Assembly (NCBI GenBank): GCA_963713805.1
Contig: CAVQNF010000026.1
Location: 1-64,000 of the forward strand
DNA: 64,000 nucleotides
DNA from: GAS188 sp963713805
GTDB lineage: Bacteria > Pseudomonadota > Alphaproteobacteria > Rhizobiales > Beijerinckiaceae
Reading direction: 5' to 3'
The notes under the pieces: model-generated
Seen by the model: only the letters and a program-made list of their open reading frames with translations
Told to the model about the DNA's origin: nothing
Database searches by the model: none
Shown: positions 50,779 through 60,164 of the stretch, piece by piece
Layout of the letters: each line of letters opens with the position of its first letter
Position numbering within the stretch: position 1 is the stretch's first letter
Translations under genes and position numbers: made by a program

Positions 50779-51748
50779 AACCGAGGGCGGCGATGCCGTC
50801 GCCTCGGCCCAGCGCACGCTCGCGGCCGAACGCGAGGGGCTCGAGGCTTTGTCCTTCGCGCTCGGGGGCGATCTCGGCCAGGCGTTGAAAAAGTCGGTCG
50901 CGCTGATCGGCGCCTCGAAAGGGCGCGTCATCGTCTCCGGCATGGGCAAATCCGGCCATGTCGCGCGCAAGATCGCGGCGACCCTGGCGTCGACCGGAAC
51001 GCCCGCCTATTTCGTCCACCCGGCCGAGGCGAGCCATGGCGACCTCGGCATGATCCAGGCCGACGATGTCGTGCTGGCGCTCTCCTGGTCGGGCGAGACG
51101 GCCGAGCTCGCCGATCTCCTCTCCTATTCGCGGCGTTTCCGCATCGCGCTCGTCGCGGTGACGTCGGAGCCCCGGTCAACCCTCGCGAGCGAAGCCGATA
51201 TCGCGCTCGTGCTGCCGAAGGCGCGCGAGGCCTGCCCGAACCGCCTTGCGCCCACCACGTCGACCACCTTGCAGGTCGTGCTCGGCGACGCGCTCGCCAT
51301 CGCGCTCCTCGAGGCGCGCGGCTTCTCGGCGAGGGACTTCCGCGTTTTTCACCCGGGCGGACAGCTCGGCGCCCAATTGCGCCATGTGCGCGAAGTCATG
51401 CACGCGGGGGATGCCTTGCCGGTCGCGCGCGAGAACGCGACCATCGCCGAGGTCATCGCCGTCATCTCGGCGAAGGGCTATGGCTGCGCCGTCATGCTCG
51501 ATGCGCAAGGCAAGCTCGCCGGCATCATCACGGATGGCGATCTGCGCCGCCACGCCGGGCGCCCGCCCGACACGGCCGCGAGCGCCATCATGACGCGAAA
51601 GCCGCGCACCGTCGCGCCGGACGCGCTGCTCGCCGAAGCGCTCGAGATCATGGAGACGGCCAAGATCAATGTCTTGATCATCGTCGAGGATCAGCGGCCG
51701 GTCGGCGTCGTGCATCTCCTCGATCTTTTGCGCAGGGGCGTCGCCTGA
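50753..51748 (+). CDS. D-arabinose 5-phosphate isomerase, KpsF/KdsD type
   Basis: An intact 331-residue protein from ATG 50753, with TGGGGAC just upstream. An in-frame TTG at 50735 is an alternative. The SIS domain (about 40-180) has GRVIVSGMGKSGHVARKIAA and LALSWSGETAELADLLSYSR. Two CBS domains follow (about 205-325). It converts D-ribulose 5-phosphate to D-arabinose 5-phosphate for KDO in lipopolysaccharide. It overlaps the end of ispG by 26 bases and has no frameshift. Confidence 0.92.
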   Translation: MPLRAALPETEGGDAVASAQRTLAAEREGLEALSFALGGDLGQALKKSVALIGASKGRVIVSGMGKSGHVARKIAATLASTGTPAYFVHPAEASHGDLGMIQADDVVLALSWSGETAELADLLSYSRRFRIALVAVTSEPRSTLASEADIALVLPKAREACPNRLAPTTSTTLQVVLGDALAIALLEARGFSARDFRVFHPGGQLGAQLRHVREVMHAGDALPVARENATIAEVIAVISAKGYGCAVMLDAQGKLAGIITDGDLRRHAGRPPDTAASAIMTRKPRTVAPDALLAEALEIMETAKINVLIIVEDQRPVGVVHLLDLLRRGVA

Positions 51749-51923
51749 AGCCGACGCAATGTCGTCTCCCGCTTTTCGGACGAGATAGGCGCAAAGGCCG
51801 AAGGATGATCAGCGCCGAATCCGGCCGGCGCGCGCCAGCTCCGTTCCGTGCAATCTCGAATGTGGAGCCATCCTGATCGCGCGTCCGAAGGCCGTCGCGA
51901 GCGTGAGGCCAGCGAGGACGGAG

Positions 51924-52630
51924 CGATGCGGTTTTGCTATTTCGTCACCTTCGAGCACCCTTCGCCGAAGGCCCGGATCGGCGCGGCGGACAAGGCGGCG
52001 ATCACGGCGCTCATCGCCGCGACGCCCTTCCTTCGTCACGCCGAGATGCACACGCCTGCGGTCGCAAGCGACATCTACACGGCCGACGGGCCTTCGCCGC
52101 AGCTTGCCCTGCAGCTTTACTTCGACGACCTCGTCGAGCTCGAGGCCGCGATCGCGGCGAAGGGGCATTTGCGGGCGCTCGCCGACCGGCGCGCCTTGTC
52201 GAGCCTCGCGGGCGCGAAGGCGACGCATCAGGCGATGTATGCGCGACATTTCCCGATCGCCGGGAGTGCGGCGGGAGCGCAGCCGAGATGCAGCTTCCTC
52301 GTCCATTATCCGGGGCCGGCGGATGACTTCAACCTCTGGTTCAACCATTATGTCGCGAGCCATCCCCCGATCATGCGGCGCTTTCCGGAGATCCGGCAGA
52401 TCGAGATCTTGAGCCGTGTCGATTGGATCGACGCGATGCCCTTCGAGCGCGCCGATCACATGCAGCGCAACCGCGTCGTCTTCGATAGCCCCGAGGCGCT
52501 GACGGCGGCGTTGCAATCGCCGGTGCGTCATGAAATGCGTCAAGATTACCATCGCTTTCCGCCGTTCAAGGGCGGCAGCTTTCATTTTCCGGCGCTGACC
52601 GAGACGATAAGCCCGTCGCGCCGGCGTTGA
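51924..52630 (+). CDS. EthD-like dimeric alpha/beta-barrel protein
   Basis: An intact protein of about 235 residues from ATG 51924 (MRFCYFVTFEHPSPKARIGA). It has two ferredoxin-like repeats: the first with LQLYFDDLVELEAAIAAKGH, the second with SFLVHYPGPADDFNLWFNHY followed by VASHPPIMRRFPEIRQIEIL and FDSPEALTAALQSPVRHEMR. The second repeat matches EthD (W-x-x-H-Y and H-P-x-x-x-x-x-P). Such proteins accompany degradative pathways but their activity is not defined. The next gene is an SDR 32 bases downstream, suggesting a shared catabolic operon. Confidence 0.8.
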
Positions 52631-52662
52631 AGATCGCCTCATTCGGTCAAGGAGAGAACCTC

Positions 52663-53437
52663 ATGGATTTGCGATTGTCCGGCCGCCACGCGCTCGTCAC
52701 CGGCGCCTCCAAGGGCATCGGCTTTGCGAGCGCCAAGCTCCTGGCGCAAGAGGGCTGCGACGTGGTGCTCGTCGCGCGCACCAAAGCCGATCTCGAAGGC
52801 GCCAAGAGCCAGATCGAGGCCGCGGCTCCGAAGGCGCGAATCGAGATCGCGGCTTGCGACCTTGCGAAGGACGAAGCGGTGCCCGCGCTTGCCGGGCGAT
52901 ATGGCGAGCACATCGACATCCTCGTCAACAATGCGGGCGCCATTCCCGGCGGCACGCTCGCCGACATCGATCAGGCACGTTGGCGCGACGCCTGGGAGCT
53001 CAAGGTTTTCGGCTACATCGGCATGACGCGCGCCTTCCACGCCCGAATGGCGGCGCGCCGCAACGGCGTCATCGTCAACGTGATCGGCGCGGCGGGCGAG
53101 CGGGTGAGCGCCTCCTACATCGCGGGCTCGACCGCCAATGCCGGATTGATGGCCTTCACGCGGGCGCTCGGCGCCGCGAGCCCGAGCCAGGGCGTGCGCG
53201 TCGTCGGCATCAACCCGGGCCCCGTCTCGACGGGGCGGCTCGAGACCTTGCAGCGCGGCCGGGCGAAGAGCCTCCTCGGGGATCCCGAGCGCTGGCGGGA
53301 GATGCTCGCCGACCTTGCCCTTCGGCCGCGCCGCGACGCCCGAGGAAATCGCCGCCATGGTGGCCTTCCTCGCCTCCGATCTCTCCGCCTACACGACCGG
53401 CACCATCGTCACGATCGATGGCGGACTTGAGCCATAA
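52663..53437 (+). CDS. Short-chain dehydrogenase/reductase with atypical active site
   Basis: About 257 residues after removing one G at 53317 (CTT-G-CCC). The cofactor motif is TGASKGIGFASAKLLAQEG and the NNAG loop is ILVNNAGAIPGG. The expected catalytic YxxxK reads YIAGSTANAGLMAF, so Lys is replaced by Ser in Tyr-Ile-Ala-Gly-Ser. The C-terminus restored in the next frame reads RAATPEEIAAMVAFLASDLS, then TGTIVTIDGGLEP, typical of this family. GGAGAG precedes the ATG at 52663. Activity as a reductase is uncertain. It follows the EthD-like gene. Confidence 0.85.
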
Positions 53438-53485
53438 GGGGTGAGGGGTAGGTGCGCCGTGGCGTCGGTTTGGGGGAGGAGGAAA

Positions 53486-53562
53486 GGGGGAGGAGGGAGG
53501 AGTGAAAAGTGAAAAGTGAAAGGGGAGGTTCGAGGAGGGAGGGGAGGCGCGAGCGTGAATTC
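53486..53562 (+). repeat. Polypurine low-complexity tract
   Basis: About 75 bases are almost exclusively G and A on the plus strand, including GGGGGAGGAGGGAGGAGTGA, three tandem GTGAAAA units and GAGGAGGGAGGGGAGG. It lies 50 bases after the SDR stop, before tRNA-Trp. Such strand-asymmetric runs can form triplex or quadruplex DNA. No coding role is evident. Confidence 0.75.
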
Positions 53563-53676
53563 GGGCCTATGGGCCAATGCATATTGAGACTGTCGACCCC
53601 GGTTGAACGCGGTGGGAAACGCGTTTTTCCTTGCGCGAAGCCCGGGCTTTCGGCAAATGAACGTCCAACGCGCCTT

Positions 53677-53753
53677 AGGAGTGTAGCTCAATTGGCTAGA
53701 GCACCGGTCTCCAAAACCGGGGGTTGGGGGTTGAAGTCCCTCCACTCCTGCCA
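53677..53753 (+). tRNA. tRNA-Trp (CCA)
   Basis: A 77-base cloverleaf with a perfect 7-bp acceptor stem (AGGAGTG/CACTCCT), discriminator G and encoded CCA. The anticodon loop CTCCAAA contains CCA. The T-loop is TTGAAGT, so the nearly invariant C56 is G. Either this is a variant or a base error. tRNA-Trp is commonly followed by secE-nusG in related genomes, but neither is here. Confidence 0.95.
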
Positions 53754-53767
53754 GGGCGCAGCTCGTC

Positions 53768-53795
53768 CTTGAACATTGCTGCTTGAACATTGCTG
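53768..53795. repeat. Perfect 14-base tandem duplication after tRNA-Trp
   Basis: CTTGAACATTGCTG is duplicated exactly (53768-53781, 53782-53795). It starts 14 bases beyond the tRNA end. It is similar in scale to the 14-base duplication at 23450, which is also just beyond a gene end. Confidence 0.6.
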
Positions 53796-53954
53796 CCATT
53801 TCTTTGTCCGGCTAATGGTCGTCGGAGAAGGAGGGCGCGTGACACGTTTCCATCATCGAACTCAATCAGCATCGTCAGAGGCTTTGCCCTCATCGTGCTA
53901 CACAAATGGCACATCTTCCGTAAGTTATGGGAAATCCAAAAGGGAGGCAGGCCA

Positions 53955-54240
53955 TGGCCGTTTCGGTGCCGGCATCCGAGGTACGACCCGATGACCCGCA
54001 CGCCTCGAGTTGCCGGCTGCCGTCAGGCGGCGCCTTGGCCTCGACGAAGCACCCTCATGGATCGTGACGAGCGAGGTCAATCGCTTGATCTGGCCGGGAT
54101 ATGATCTGCGTCCGATCGACAGAGGCAGGCCCGATAGCTTTGCCTGGGGATTTCTTCCGAGCGAGGTTTTTGCAGCCGTCAAACGCGGGATATTGGCAAA
54201 TCGACGCGTCGGGCGTCTCGCCGCGGTCGACCGGGAATAG
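53955..54240 (+). CDS. Small PemK/MazF-like or uncharacterised protein, possibly 5'-truncated
   Basis: From the ATG at 53955 the sequence reads VPASEVRPDDPHAS, then after one frame change near 54008 ELPAAVRRRLGLDEAPSWIV, TSEVNRLIWPGYDLRPIDRG and SFAWGFLPSEVFAAVKRGIL, ending at TAG. About 94 residues. The segment resembles rhizobial short proteins annotated as growth inhibitor PemK-like, but the N-terminal part of such proteins is not present. It could be the C-terminal half of a toxin-like gene or a complete small protein. No antitoxin gene is visible. Confidence 0.45.
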
Positions 54241-54533
54241 GTTCGGCCCAACTCCACTGCTCGGGTCATGCGAGCCCGTTCCGAAACAGAACCCGGCCTG
54301 CCCCATCGCGGCTTCACAGAAAGCCTTGGCTTGGCTATGCAATCCGGTTGTTGTCTGCCGCGTGATTTCTCCGACGCACGGGCGTGGCGGCTTCTCGACC
54401 AAGATCAAGGCCCGCACCAATGGCGCCGGCCTACCGATCGCCAATTCGTGGGCTACCTGACCTGGACAACTCGCGTGCTTATGACATTCCCGCCACCCTT
54501 CTCTTGCACCGGGCGGGCGGCTGCGCGATATAG

Positions 54534-54640
54534 GTTGCGGGAGGTTGGCGAGGGACGTTTCACTCGCCAACCGGGTCAGGTCCGGAAGGAAGCAGCCCTA
54601 ACGGGACCGAGCGGGTCTTCGTCCAGCCTCCCACTCCTCA
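54534..54640 (+). ncRNA. ffs: Signal recognition particle RNA, small bacterial type
   Basis: The diagnostic apical sequence GGTCAGGTCCGGAAGGAAGC, then AGCCCTAAC, lies at about 54574-54602. The outer arms GGGAGGTTGG and CCAGCCTCCC pair to close the long hairpin. The 4.5S-type RNA binds Ffh and targets membrane proteins. Its position immediately upstream of dnaX is the usual alphaproteobacterial arrangement. The ends are approximate. Confidence 0.9.
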
Positions 54641-54647
54641 TCGGGAC

Positions 54648-56641
54648 ATGAGCGATGCAAGAAACGCCTCCTTCCGCCTTGGCGAGCGCTGCGCTCCCGG
54701 CGGAGGCGCAGGCGGATCGAGGAGCCGTCGCTCCCGGGCTTCGCGCCGGCGCCGGCCCGCCCCTCCGGCTATCGCGTGCTCGCACGCAAATACCGGCCGT
54801 CGAGCTTCACGGACCTGATCGGCCAGGACGCGATGGTGCGCACCTTGCGCAACGCCTTCGCCAATAACCGCATCCCGCAAGCCTGGATGCTCACGGGCGT
54901 GCGCGGCGTCGGCAAGACGACGACGGCCCGCATCCTGGCGCGCGGGCTCAATTATCAAATGCCGGACGGCAGCGGCGCGCCCGACCGTCGATCTCGATCG
55001 TTTCGGCCTGCATTGCGAAGCCATCATCGAGGGCAACCATATCGATGTCATGGAAATCGACGCCGCCTCGAACAACGGCGTCGAGAACGTGCGCCAGATC
55101 ACCGACAGCGTGCGCTACGCGCCGACTTCGGCGCGCTACAAGGTCTACATCGTCGACGAAGTGCATATGCTGTCGGCCGGCGCCTTCAACGCCTTCCTGA
55201 AGACGCTCGAGGAACCGCCGCCGCATGTGAAGTTCATCTTCGCGACGACCGAGATCCGCAAGGTGCCGGTGACGGTCCTGTCGCGCTGCCAGCGCTTCGA
55301 TTTGCAGGCGCGTCGACGCCGCGATCCTCGTCGCTCATCTCAAGCGCATCTGCGATCTCGAGAAGGTGACGGCCGAGGACGAGGCGCTGGCGCTGATCGC
55401 GCGCGCCGCCGAGGGCTCGGTGCGCGATGCCATGTCGCTCCTCGACCAGGCGATCGCGCATGGCGCCGGCAGCGTCATGGCCGAGGACGTGCGCGCCATG
55501 CTCGGCCTTGCCGATCGCGCCCGCCTCCTCGACCTTTTCGAGGCGCTGATGGCCGGGAACGCAAGCGAGGCCCTCGCCGGCTTGCGCGCGCTCTACGATG
55601 TCGGCTCCGACCCGGCGCTCGTCATCGCGGACCTCGCCGATGTCGCGCATCTCGCGACGCGCCTGAAAATCCTTCCCGAAGCCGGCAAGGACGCCGCGCT
55701 TTCGGAAGCCGAACGGGTGCGCGGCCGCTCCTTCGCCGAACGCCTGTCGATGCCCGTCTTGGCGCGCGCCTGGCAGATCTTGTCGCGCGGGCTTCTCGAG
55801 GTGCAGGCGGCCGGAAAGCCGATCGCGGCCGCCGAGATGCTGCTGATCCGCCTCGCCTACGCCGCCAATCTGCCGACGCCGGACGAGGCGCTGAAGGCGC
55901 TGGGTCCCCCGCACGCGCCTTCCTCGCCCGGCGCCGGGGGAGGAAACTCCGGGTGCGTCCGCCGGCACTTCGGGGCCCGCCTTCCCTCGCGACGGGAGGC
56001 ATGGGCACCCCTTCGCCTCGCGCCGCCGCGAACCTGCGCGTCGCTTCCTCGTCGAGCTCTTCGGCAGGCGGCGCCGGGGCTGCGAACGCGCTGCGCCGCG
56101 AAGAGCCGGCGCCAAATGCTCCGGCAGCGTCAAGTGCCCCGGCGGCGGCGATGCTCAACCGCTTCGAGGATCTGATCGCGCTCGCCCGCGAGAAACGCGA
56201 CCTCACCCTGGCCTATGCGCTCGAACGCGACGTGCGCCTCGTCGGCTTCGAGCGCGGCCGGCATCGAGTTCGAGCCCTCACCGGGCGCCAAGGACGATCT
56301 CGCCAAGACCGTGGCGCGACGCCTCCTCGAATGGACCGGCGAGCGCTGGCTCGTCGCCGTCTCGCCCGCCGCCGGCGCGCGCAGCGTCGGCGAGAGGCGC
56401 GATCTCGAGAGGAAGAGCGCGCTCGAAGAGGCAAAGAGCGAACCTCTCGTACGCGCCATCCTCGAACGCTTTCCGGGGGCCGAGATCGTCACGGTGCGCG
56501 ACAGCCTCGCCGGCGCCGAGGAGGAGCGGGCCGCGGGTGAAGACGATCCGGAGCGGCTTCGACGTCCGGAGAGTGGCGACGAGGACGATCCGTTTCGAGT
56601 TTCTCGACACGTTTTCCGACGATGATTTCCGGCCGTCCTGA
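54648..56641 (+). CDS. dnaX: DNA polymerase III subunits gamma and tau
   Basis: About 662 residues after roughly five +1 corrections (near 54700, 54980, 55310, 55905 and 56265); 1,994 minus 5 is divisible by three. AAA+ features are LARKYRPSSFTDLIGQDAMV, the Walker A in LTGVRGVGKTTTARILARG, the Walker B in VYIVDEVHMLSAGAFNAFLK, and the sensor region ATTEIRKVPVTVLSRCQRFD. A zinc module with four Cys is absent, as in rhizobial relatives. The C-terminal tau region ends DTFSDDDFRPS. The frame changes are not an E. coli-type slippage signal. It is preceded by SRP RNA and followed by ybaB. Confidence 0.92.
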
Positions 56642-56657
56642 AGGAGGAGAGGCGAGC

Positions 56658-56979
56658 ATGCGCGACATCATGGGCCTCATGAAGCAGGTGCAATCCGCAC
56701 AGGCGAAGCTTCAGGAAATGCAGGCCGAAATGGAGACCGTCGAGGTCGAAGGCGAGGCCGGCGGCGGGCTCGTCAAGATTCGCCTCAACGCCAAGGGCGC
56801 GATGAAGGGCGTCTCGATCGATCCGAGCCTCTTGAAACCGCGAGGAAGCCGAGATCCTCGAGGACCTGCTCGTCGCCGCGCATGCGGAGGCGCGCAAGAA
56901 GGCGGAAGCCGTGCTCGCCGAGAAGATGAAGGACGCGACCGGCGGCCTGCCCCTGCCGCCGGGACTCAAGCTCTTCTGA
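56658..56979 (+). CDS. Nucleoid-associated protein YbaB/EbfC
   Basis: About 106 residues with one +1 insertion at 56841 (CCG-C-GAG). The start MRDIMGLMKQVQSAQAKLQE has an AAGGAGGAG site upstream. VKIRLNAKGAMKGVSIDPSL and AHAEARKKAEAVLAEKMKDA are typical of the family. It is a small dimeric DNA-binding protein. It lies 17 bases after dnaX in a conserved pairing. recR, the usual third gene, is replaced by aat here. Confidence 0.92.
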
Positions 56980-56997
56980 GCCGGGGCTCCCGCCGAG

Positions 56998-57668
56998 GTG
57001 TCGCATCCGCTTCCCGTCATCACGCCCGAATTGCTGTTGAGGGCTTATGAGATCGGGCTCTTTCCGATGGCCGAGGATGCCGGCGACCCGTCGATCTACT
57101 GGATCGAGCCCGAGCGCCGCGGCATCATTCCGCTCGAAGCCTTCCATGTGCCGGCGCGCCTTGCCCGGACGGTGCGCTCGCAGCGTTTTCGCATCGAGAT
57201 CGACCGTGATTTCGACGCGGTGATCGAAGGTTGCGCGGGCGCCGAGCGGCGCGAAGCGGCAGCGCACCTGGATCAATGCGCGCATCCGCGCGCTCTATCG
57301 CGAGCTCTTCGACGAAGGACATTGTCACACGGTCGAGGCCTATCAGGGCGAGACGCTCATGGGCGGGCTCTATGGCGTGTCGCTCGGCGCCGCCTTCTTC
57401 GGCGAGAGCATGTTCTCGCGAGCGCGGGACGCCTCCAAGGTCGCGTTGGTGCATCTCGTGGCGCTGCTCCGGCAAAGCGGCTATCTTCTGCTCGACACGC
57501 AATTCGTGACGCCGCATCTTGCGACCTTCGGCGCCGTCGAGCTTTCCCGCCCGAGCCTATTTGCAGCGGCTCAAGCGCGCGACCGAGGGCGATCCTTCCG
57601 CCGACGCCTGGTCGAACGACAGGAAGCTTTCGGGGCCGCAAGCGTTGAGCACGATTGCTGGAGCATGA
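56998..57668 (+). CDS. aat: Leucyl/phenylalanyl-tRNA-protein transferase
   Basis: About 222 residues from a GTG at 56998, with frame breaks near 57245 and 57545. It begins VSHPLPVITPELLLRAYEIG and FPMAEDAGDPSIYWIEPERR, then WINARIRALYRELFDEGHCH and TVEAYQGETLMGGLYGVSLG, then FFGESMFSRARDASKVALVH and LLDTQFVTPHLATFGAVEL. These match Aat fully. It adds Leu/Phe to N-terminal Arg or Lys for the ClpAPS N-end rule. It starts 19 bases after ybaB. The stop after ALSTIAGA is at 57666. Confidence 0.9.
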
Positions 57669-58101
57669 TCATGCGTCGATGCAATCAATCAAGAGCATGT
57701 CGCTCCCTCGATCTGAACGGATACGGCAAACCGGCGGCACGCATCACAAGGTTGAGGGCGCAACGGCGCAGACGGCGTCCCGCGTCTCGAGACCGTCCTC
57801 GACTGCGAGCGGCCAGCGCGCGATATTTCGTCGCAAAAGCCGGGATCTCGCCTATCGACGTCGCGAACCCGCCACCGACGGCCACGTTCCTGCGAATCCG
57901 ATGGATGTCGTTTTGCCCTGATCCAGCGTTATCGAGTCGTTATCGAGCACGATCACTTGATCAACTTGCCGATCTTGCTATATCCAGCCAGCGTGTATTC
58001 GACCTTGCGGGCGCCTTTCTCGAGGAATTGAGCCCCCTGCGCCGATGGGCGGCGGCATGGACCCCGCCGCTGGCGGCCAGTTTTCGACATAAGGTGCTCC
58101 G
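57669..58101. other. Intergenic region between aat and the L36 gene
   Basis: About 430 bases with no supportable gene. Short open frames give basic, low-complexity peptides with no family resemblance. Two GTTATCGAG motifs occur near 57930-57945. A promoter for the downstream ribosomal-protein gene is expected here, but I could not identify one with confidence. Confidence 0.4.
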
Positions 58102-58227
58102 ATGAAAATTCGCAATTCCTTGAAGTCCTTGCGCGGCCGCCACCGTGACAACCGGCTCGTGCGGCGCCGCGGGCGCCTCTACGTCATCAACAAGACGCAG
58201 CGCCGCTTCAAGGCCCGCCAGGGTTGA
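58102..58227 (+). CDS. rpmJ: 50S ribosomal protein L36, zinc-independent form
   Basis: A 41-residue intact protein: MKIRNSLKSLRGRHRDNRLV followed by RRRGRLYVINKTQRRFKARQ and G. It matches the type B L36 of proteobacteria (KIRNSLKSLK...RGR.YVINK...RFKARQG). The Cys residues of the zinc-binding form are absent, so it is of the C-minus kind. It follows a GGTGCTCCG region upstream of the ATG. It is highly basic, as expected for rRNA binding. Confidence 0.93.
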   Translation: MKIRNSLKSLRGRHRDNRLVRRRGRLYVINKTQRRFKARQG

Positions 58228-58269
58228 ACGGGCCATGCTCCTCCCCCGACGCATCATCGTGATGGCGCG

Positions 58270-58926
58270 TTGGGCAGGGAGGATCGTGCCGATCCGCGGC
58301 CCGCGGGCCGAAGCTTGCGTCAAGGCGCGTGCGTCTCGCAGTTTTCGCTGCTTGCGGGGTTGCTCCTGCTCTGCGCTTCATTGTCCTCGATCGGAGACGC
58401 GCGCGCCGCCGACCGCGATTCCTCGATGGTCGCCGTCCCGAAGGCGCCGCTCGATCTCGATGGCCTGTTCGCCAAGCTCAAGGAAGCTCCCGACACGGAA
58501 TCCGCCGCCGTCACCAGCCGCGCCATCCAGCAGCGCTGGGCCAGATCCGGCAGCGACACCGCCGATCTCCTGATGCAGCGGGCGGATGCGGCGCTCGCCG
58601 GCGGAGACAGGCCGCTCGCCATCGAGATTCTCGACCGCATCATCGCGCTCGACCCCGAATGGGCCGAGGCTTGGAACCGACGCGCGACCGTGTTTTTCCT
58701 CGAGGACGATCTTTCCCGTTCGGCTGCCGATATTCAGGAGGTGTTGGCGCGAGAGCCGCGCCACTTCGGCGCGCTCATGGGGCTCGCGGGGATTCTCGAA
58801 CGCATCGGCGATGAGCACAAGGCGCTCGAGGCCTATGAGCGGGTGCTCTCGGTCTATCCGCTTCTGCCCGCGGCGCAAAAAGGCGTGGAGCGCCTGAAGG
58901 TGCATTTCAACGACGTGCCGATCTGA
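58270..58926 (+). CDS. Tetratricopeptide-repeat periplasmic protein
   Basis: About 218 residues, intact. A signal peptide is visible (SLLAGLLLLCASLSSIGDAR), preceded by about 22 residues if the TTG at 58270 is used, so the start is uncertain. TPR-like repeats span about residues 95-205 (AIEILDRIIALDPEWAEAWN; NRRATVFFLEDDLSRSAADI; HKALEAYERVLSVYPLLPAA). A TPR gene after L36 occurs in related Rhizobiales. It probably acts as a scaffold in the periplasm. The partner is unknown. Confidence 0.75.
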   Translation: MGREDRADPRPAGRSLRQGACVSQFSLLAGLLLLCASLSSIGDARAADRDSSMVAVPKAPLDLDGLFAKLKEAPDTESAAVTSRAIQQRWARSGSDTADLLMQRADAALAGGDRPLAIEILDRIIALDPEWAEAWNRRATVFFLEDDLSRSAADIQEVLAREPRHFGALMGLAGILERIGDEHKALEAYERVLSVYPLLPAAQKGVERLKVHFNDVPI

Positions 58927-58979
58927 CCGAGCCGTGCTCGTCATGCGGGGCTCTCTCCCCGGGTCAGGGCGAGGCGTTG

Positions 58980-59965
58980 ATGCCCCTGCATGTGCCGCTC
59001 GGGCTTTCCCTTTCCCTCATCCTCCTTCTCGGGTTGGCGGCGCTGTCATTCGCCCTCACCTTGGATATCAACCGCCGCTATCCGCCGGAAGGGCGCCTGG
59101 AGGAGGCGTCGGCCGAGGGCCGAACGCCCGTCCGCGGCCGCCTGCACATCGTGGACAGGCCTGCGCGCATCGAAACCGCCGTTGCGGATGTCGTCTTGCT
59201 TCACGGGGCCTTCGCCTCGCTCGGCGATCAGCTTCTCGCGGTGTCGGACGGTGCTTTGCGCGCGCTATCGCGTGGTCGCGATCGACCGCCCCGGCCAGGG
59301 CTGGAGCGATCGGCCGGGCCGGGCGCGGGATGCCTCCCCGGCGCGCCAGGCGGCGCTCATCGTCGCGGCGCTGCGGGCGCATGGCCTCACGCGCGCCGTG
59401 GTGGTCGGGCACTCCTTCGGCGGCGGCCGTCGCGGCCGCGCTGGCGATCGAAAACCCGGGCTTCGCCCAAGGGATCGTCTTCGTCGCGCCGGCGACCCAC
59501 CCCTGGCCCGGAGGGGTCGCCTGGCATTACCGGCTGCCCGCGCTGCCGGTTCTCGGAACGATCTTTGCCGGTCTCCTTGCGCCCGTCCTCGGCTCCTTGA
59601 TGCTGCGGCCAGGCATCGAAGCGGTGTTCCGGCCCCAAGCGCCGCCGAACGGATACGCACGCAAGGCCGGGGCGGCGCTGGCCATCACGCCTTCGCGCCT
59701 TCGCGCCAATGGACAAGACGTAGCGATGCTCAAGCGGCATGTCACGACCCTCTCGCGCCGCTACGCAGAGATCGAGGCTCCTTGCGTCATCATCACGGGC
59801 GATGCCGACGACACGGTCTCGCCGGGCATTCATGCGCAAGGTCTCGCGCGCGATATCGAAGGCGCGAAGCTCGTCGTCCTGGAAGGTGTCGGCCATATGC
59901 CGCACCATGCGCGGCCTGACGCGATCCTGGCCGCGGTCGATGAGATCGTCGGTGGCTCAATTTGA
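58980..59965 (+). CDS. Alpha/beta hydrolase with N-terminal membrane anchor
   Basis: About 327 residues after two +1 corrections (near 59262 and 59428). A signal-anchor helix spans residues of about 8-28 (LSLSLILLLGLAALSFALTL). Then VVLLHGAFASLGDQLL gives the oxyanion region, and VVVGHSFGG the nucleophile elbow. Near the C-terminus, VIITGDADDTVSPGIHAQGL and VLEGVGHMPHHARPDAILAA supply the Asp and His. The substrate is unknown. It starts 53 bases after the TPR gene. Confidence 0.82.
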
Positions 59966-60111
59966 CTGACCTACCATTCGTGGGGTATCAGCTATGCATG
60001 TTTGCAATTGGGAAGCTGCGTCTTCTCCAAAGCGGCAACGACTTGAACTGACTTGCGATTTCATGACATTAAAGAATGATTGACGCCGCGCTGGGAACTT
60101 TTGCCTACCAC

Positions 60112-60139
60112 TTGACTTGTCCGGCATATGCCGTACATT
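60112..60139 (+). promoter_or_regulatory. Promoter with embedded palindromic operator for the toxin-antitoxin pair
   Basis: TTGACT at 60112-60117 and TACATT at 60134-60139 are separated by 16 bases. The spacer is almost entirely filled by a 20-base inverted repeat (60118-60137, TGTCCGGCAT/ATGCCGTACA, one mismatch) centred on CATATG. An antitoxin-toxin complex bound here would occlude RNA polymerase, the usual autoregulation of RHH antitoxins. The ribosome site GGGAGA and the antitoxin ATG at 60165 follow. Confidence 0.7.
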
Positions 60140-60164
60140 TGATGCTCTGATCGGGAGAACTATC

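Noticed and set aside
54648..56641. Programmed frameshift in dnaX (gamma/tau type)
   Set aside because: The breaks are +1, several in number, and occur in the middle of the AAA+ domain. No slippery A/T run or downstream hairpin typical of the E. coli signal was seen.
57655..57921. Plus-strand ORF of 88 codons after aat
   Set aside because: It overlaps the aat stop, is low-complexity and basic, and has no ribosome site or family resemblance.
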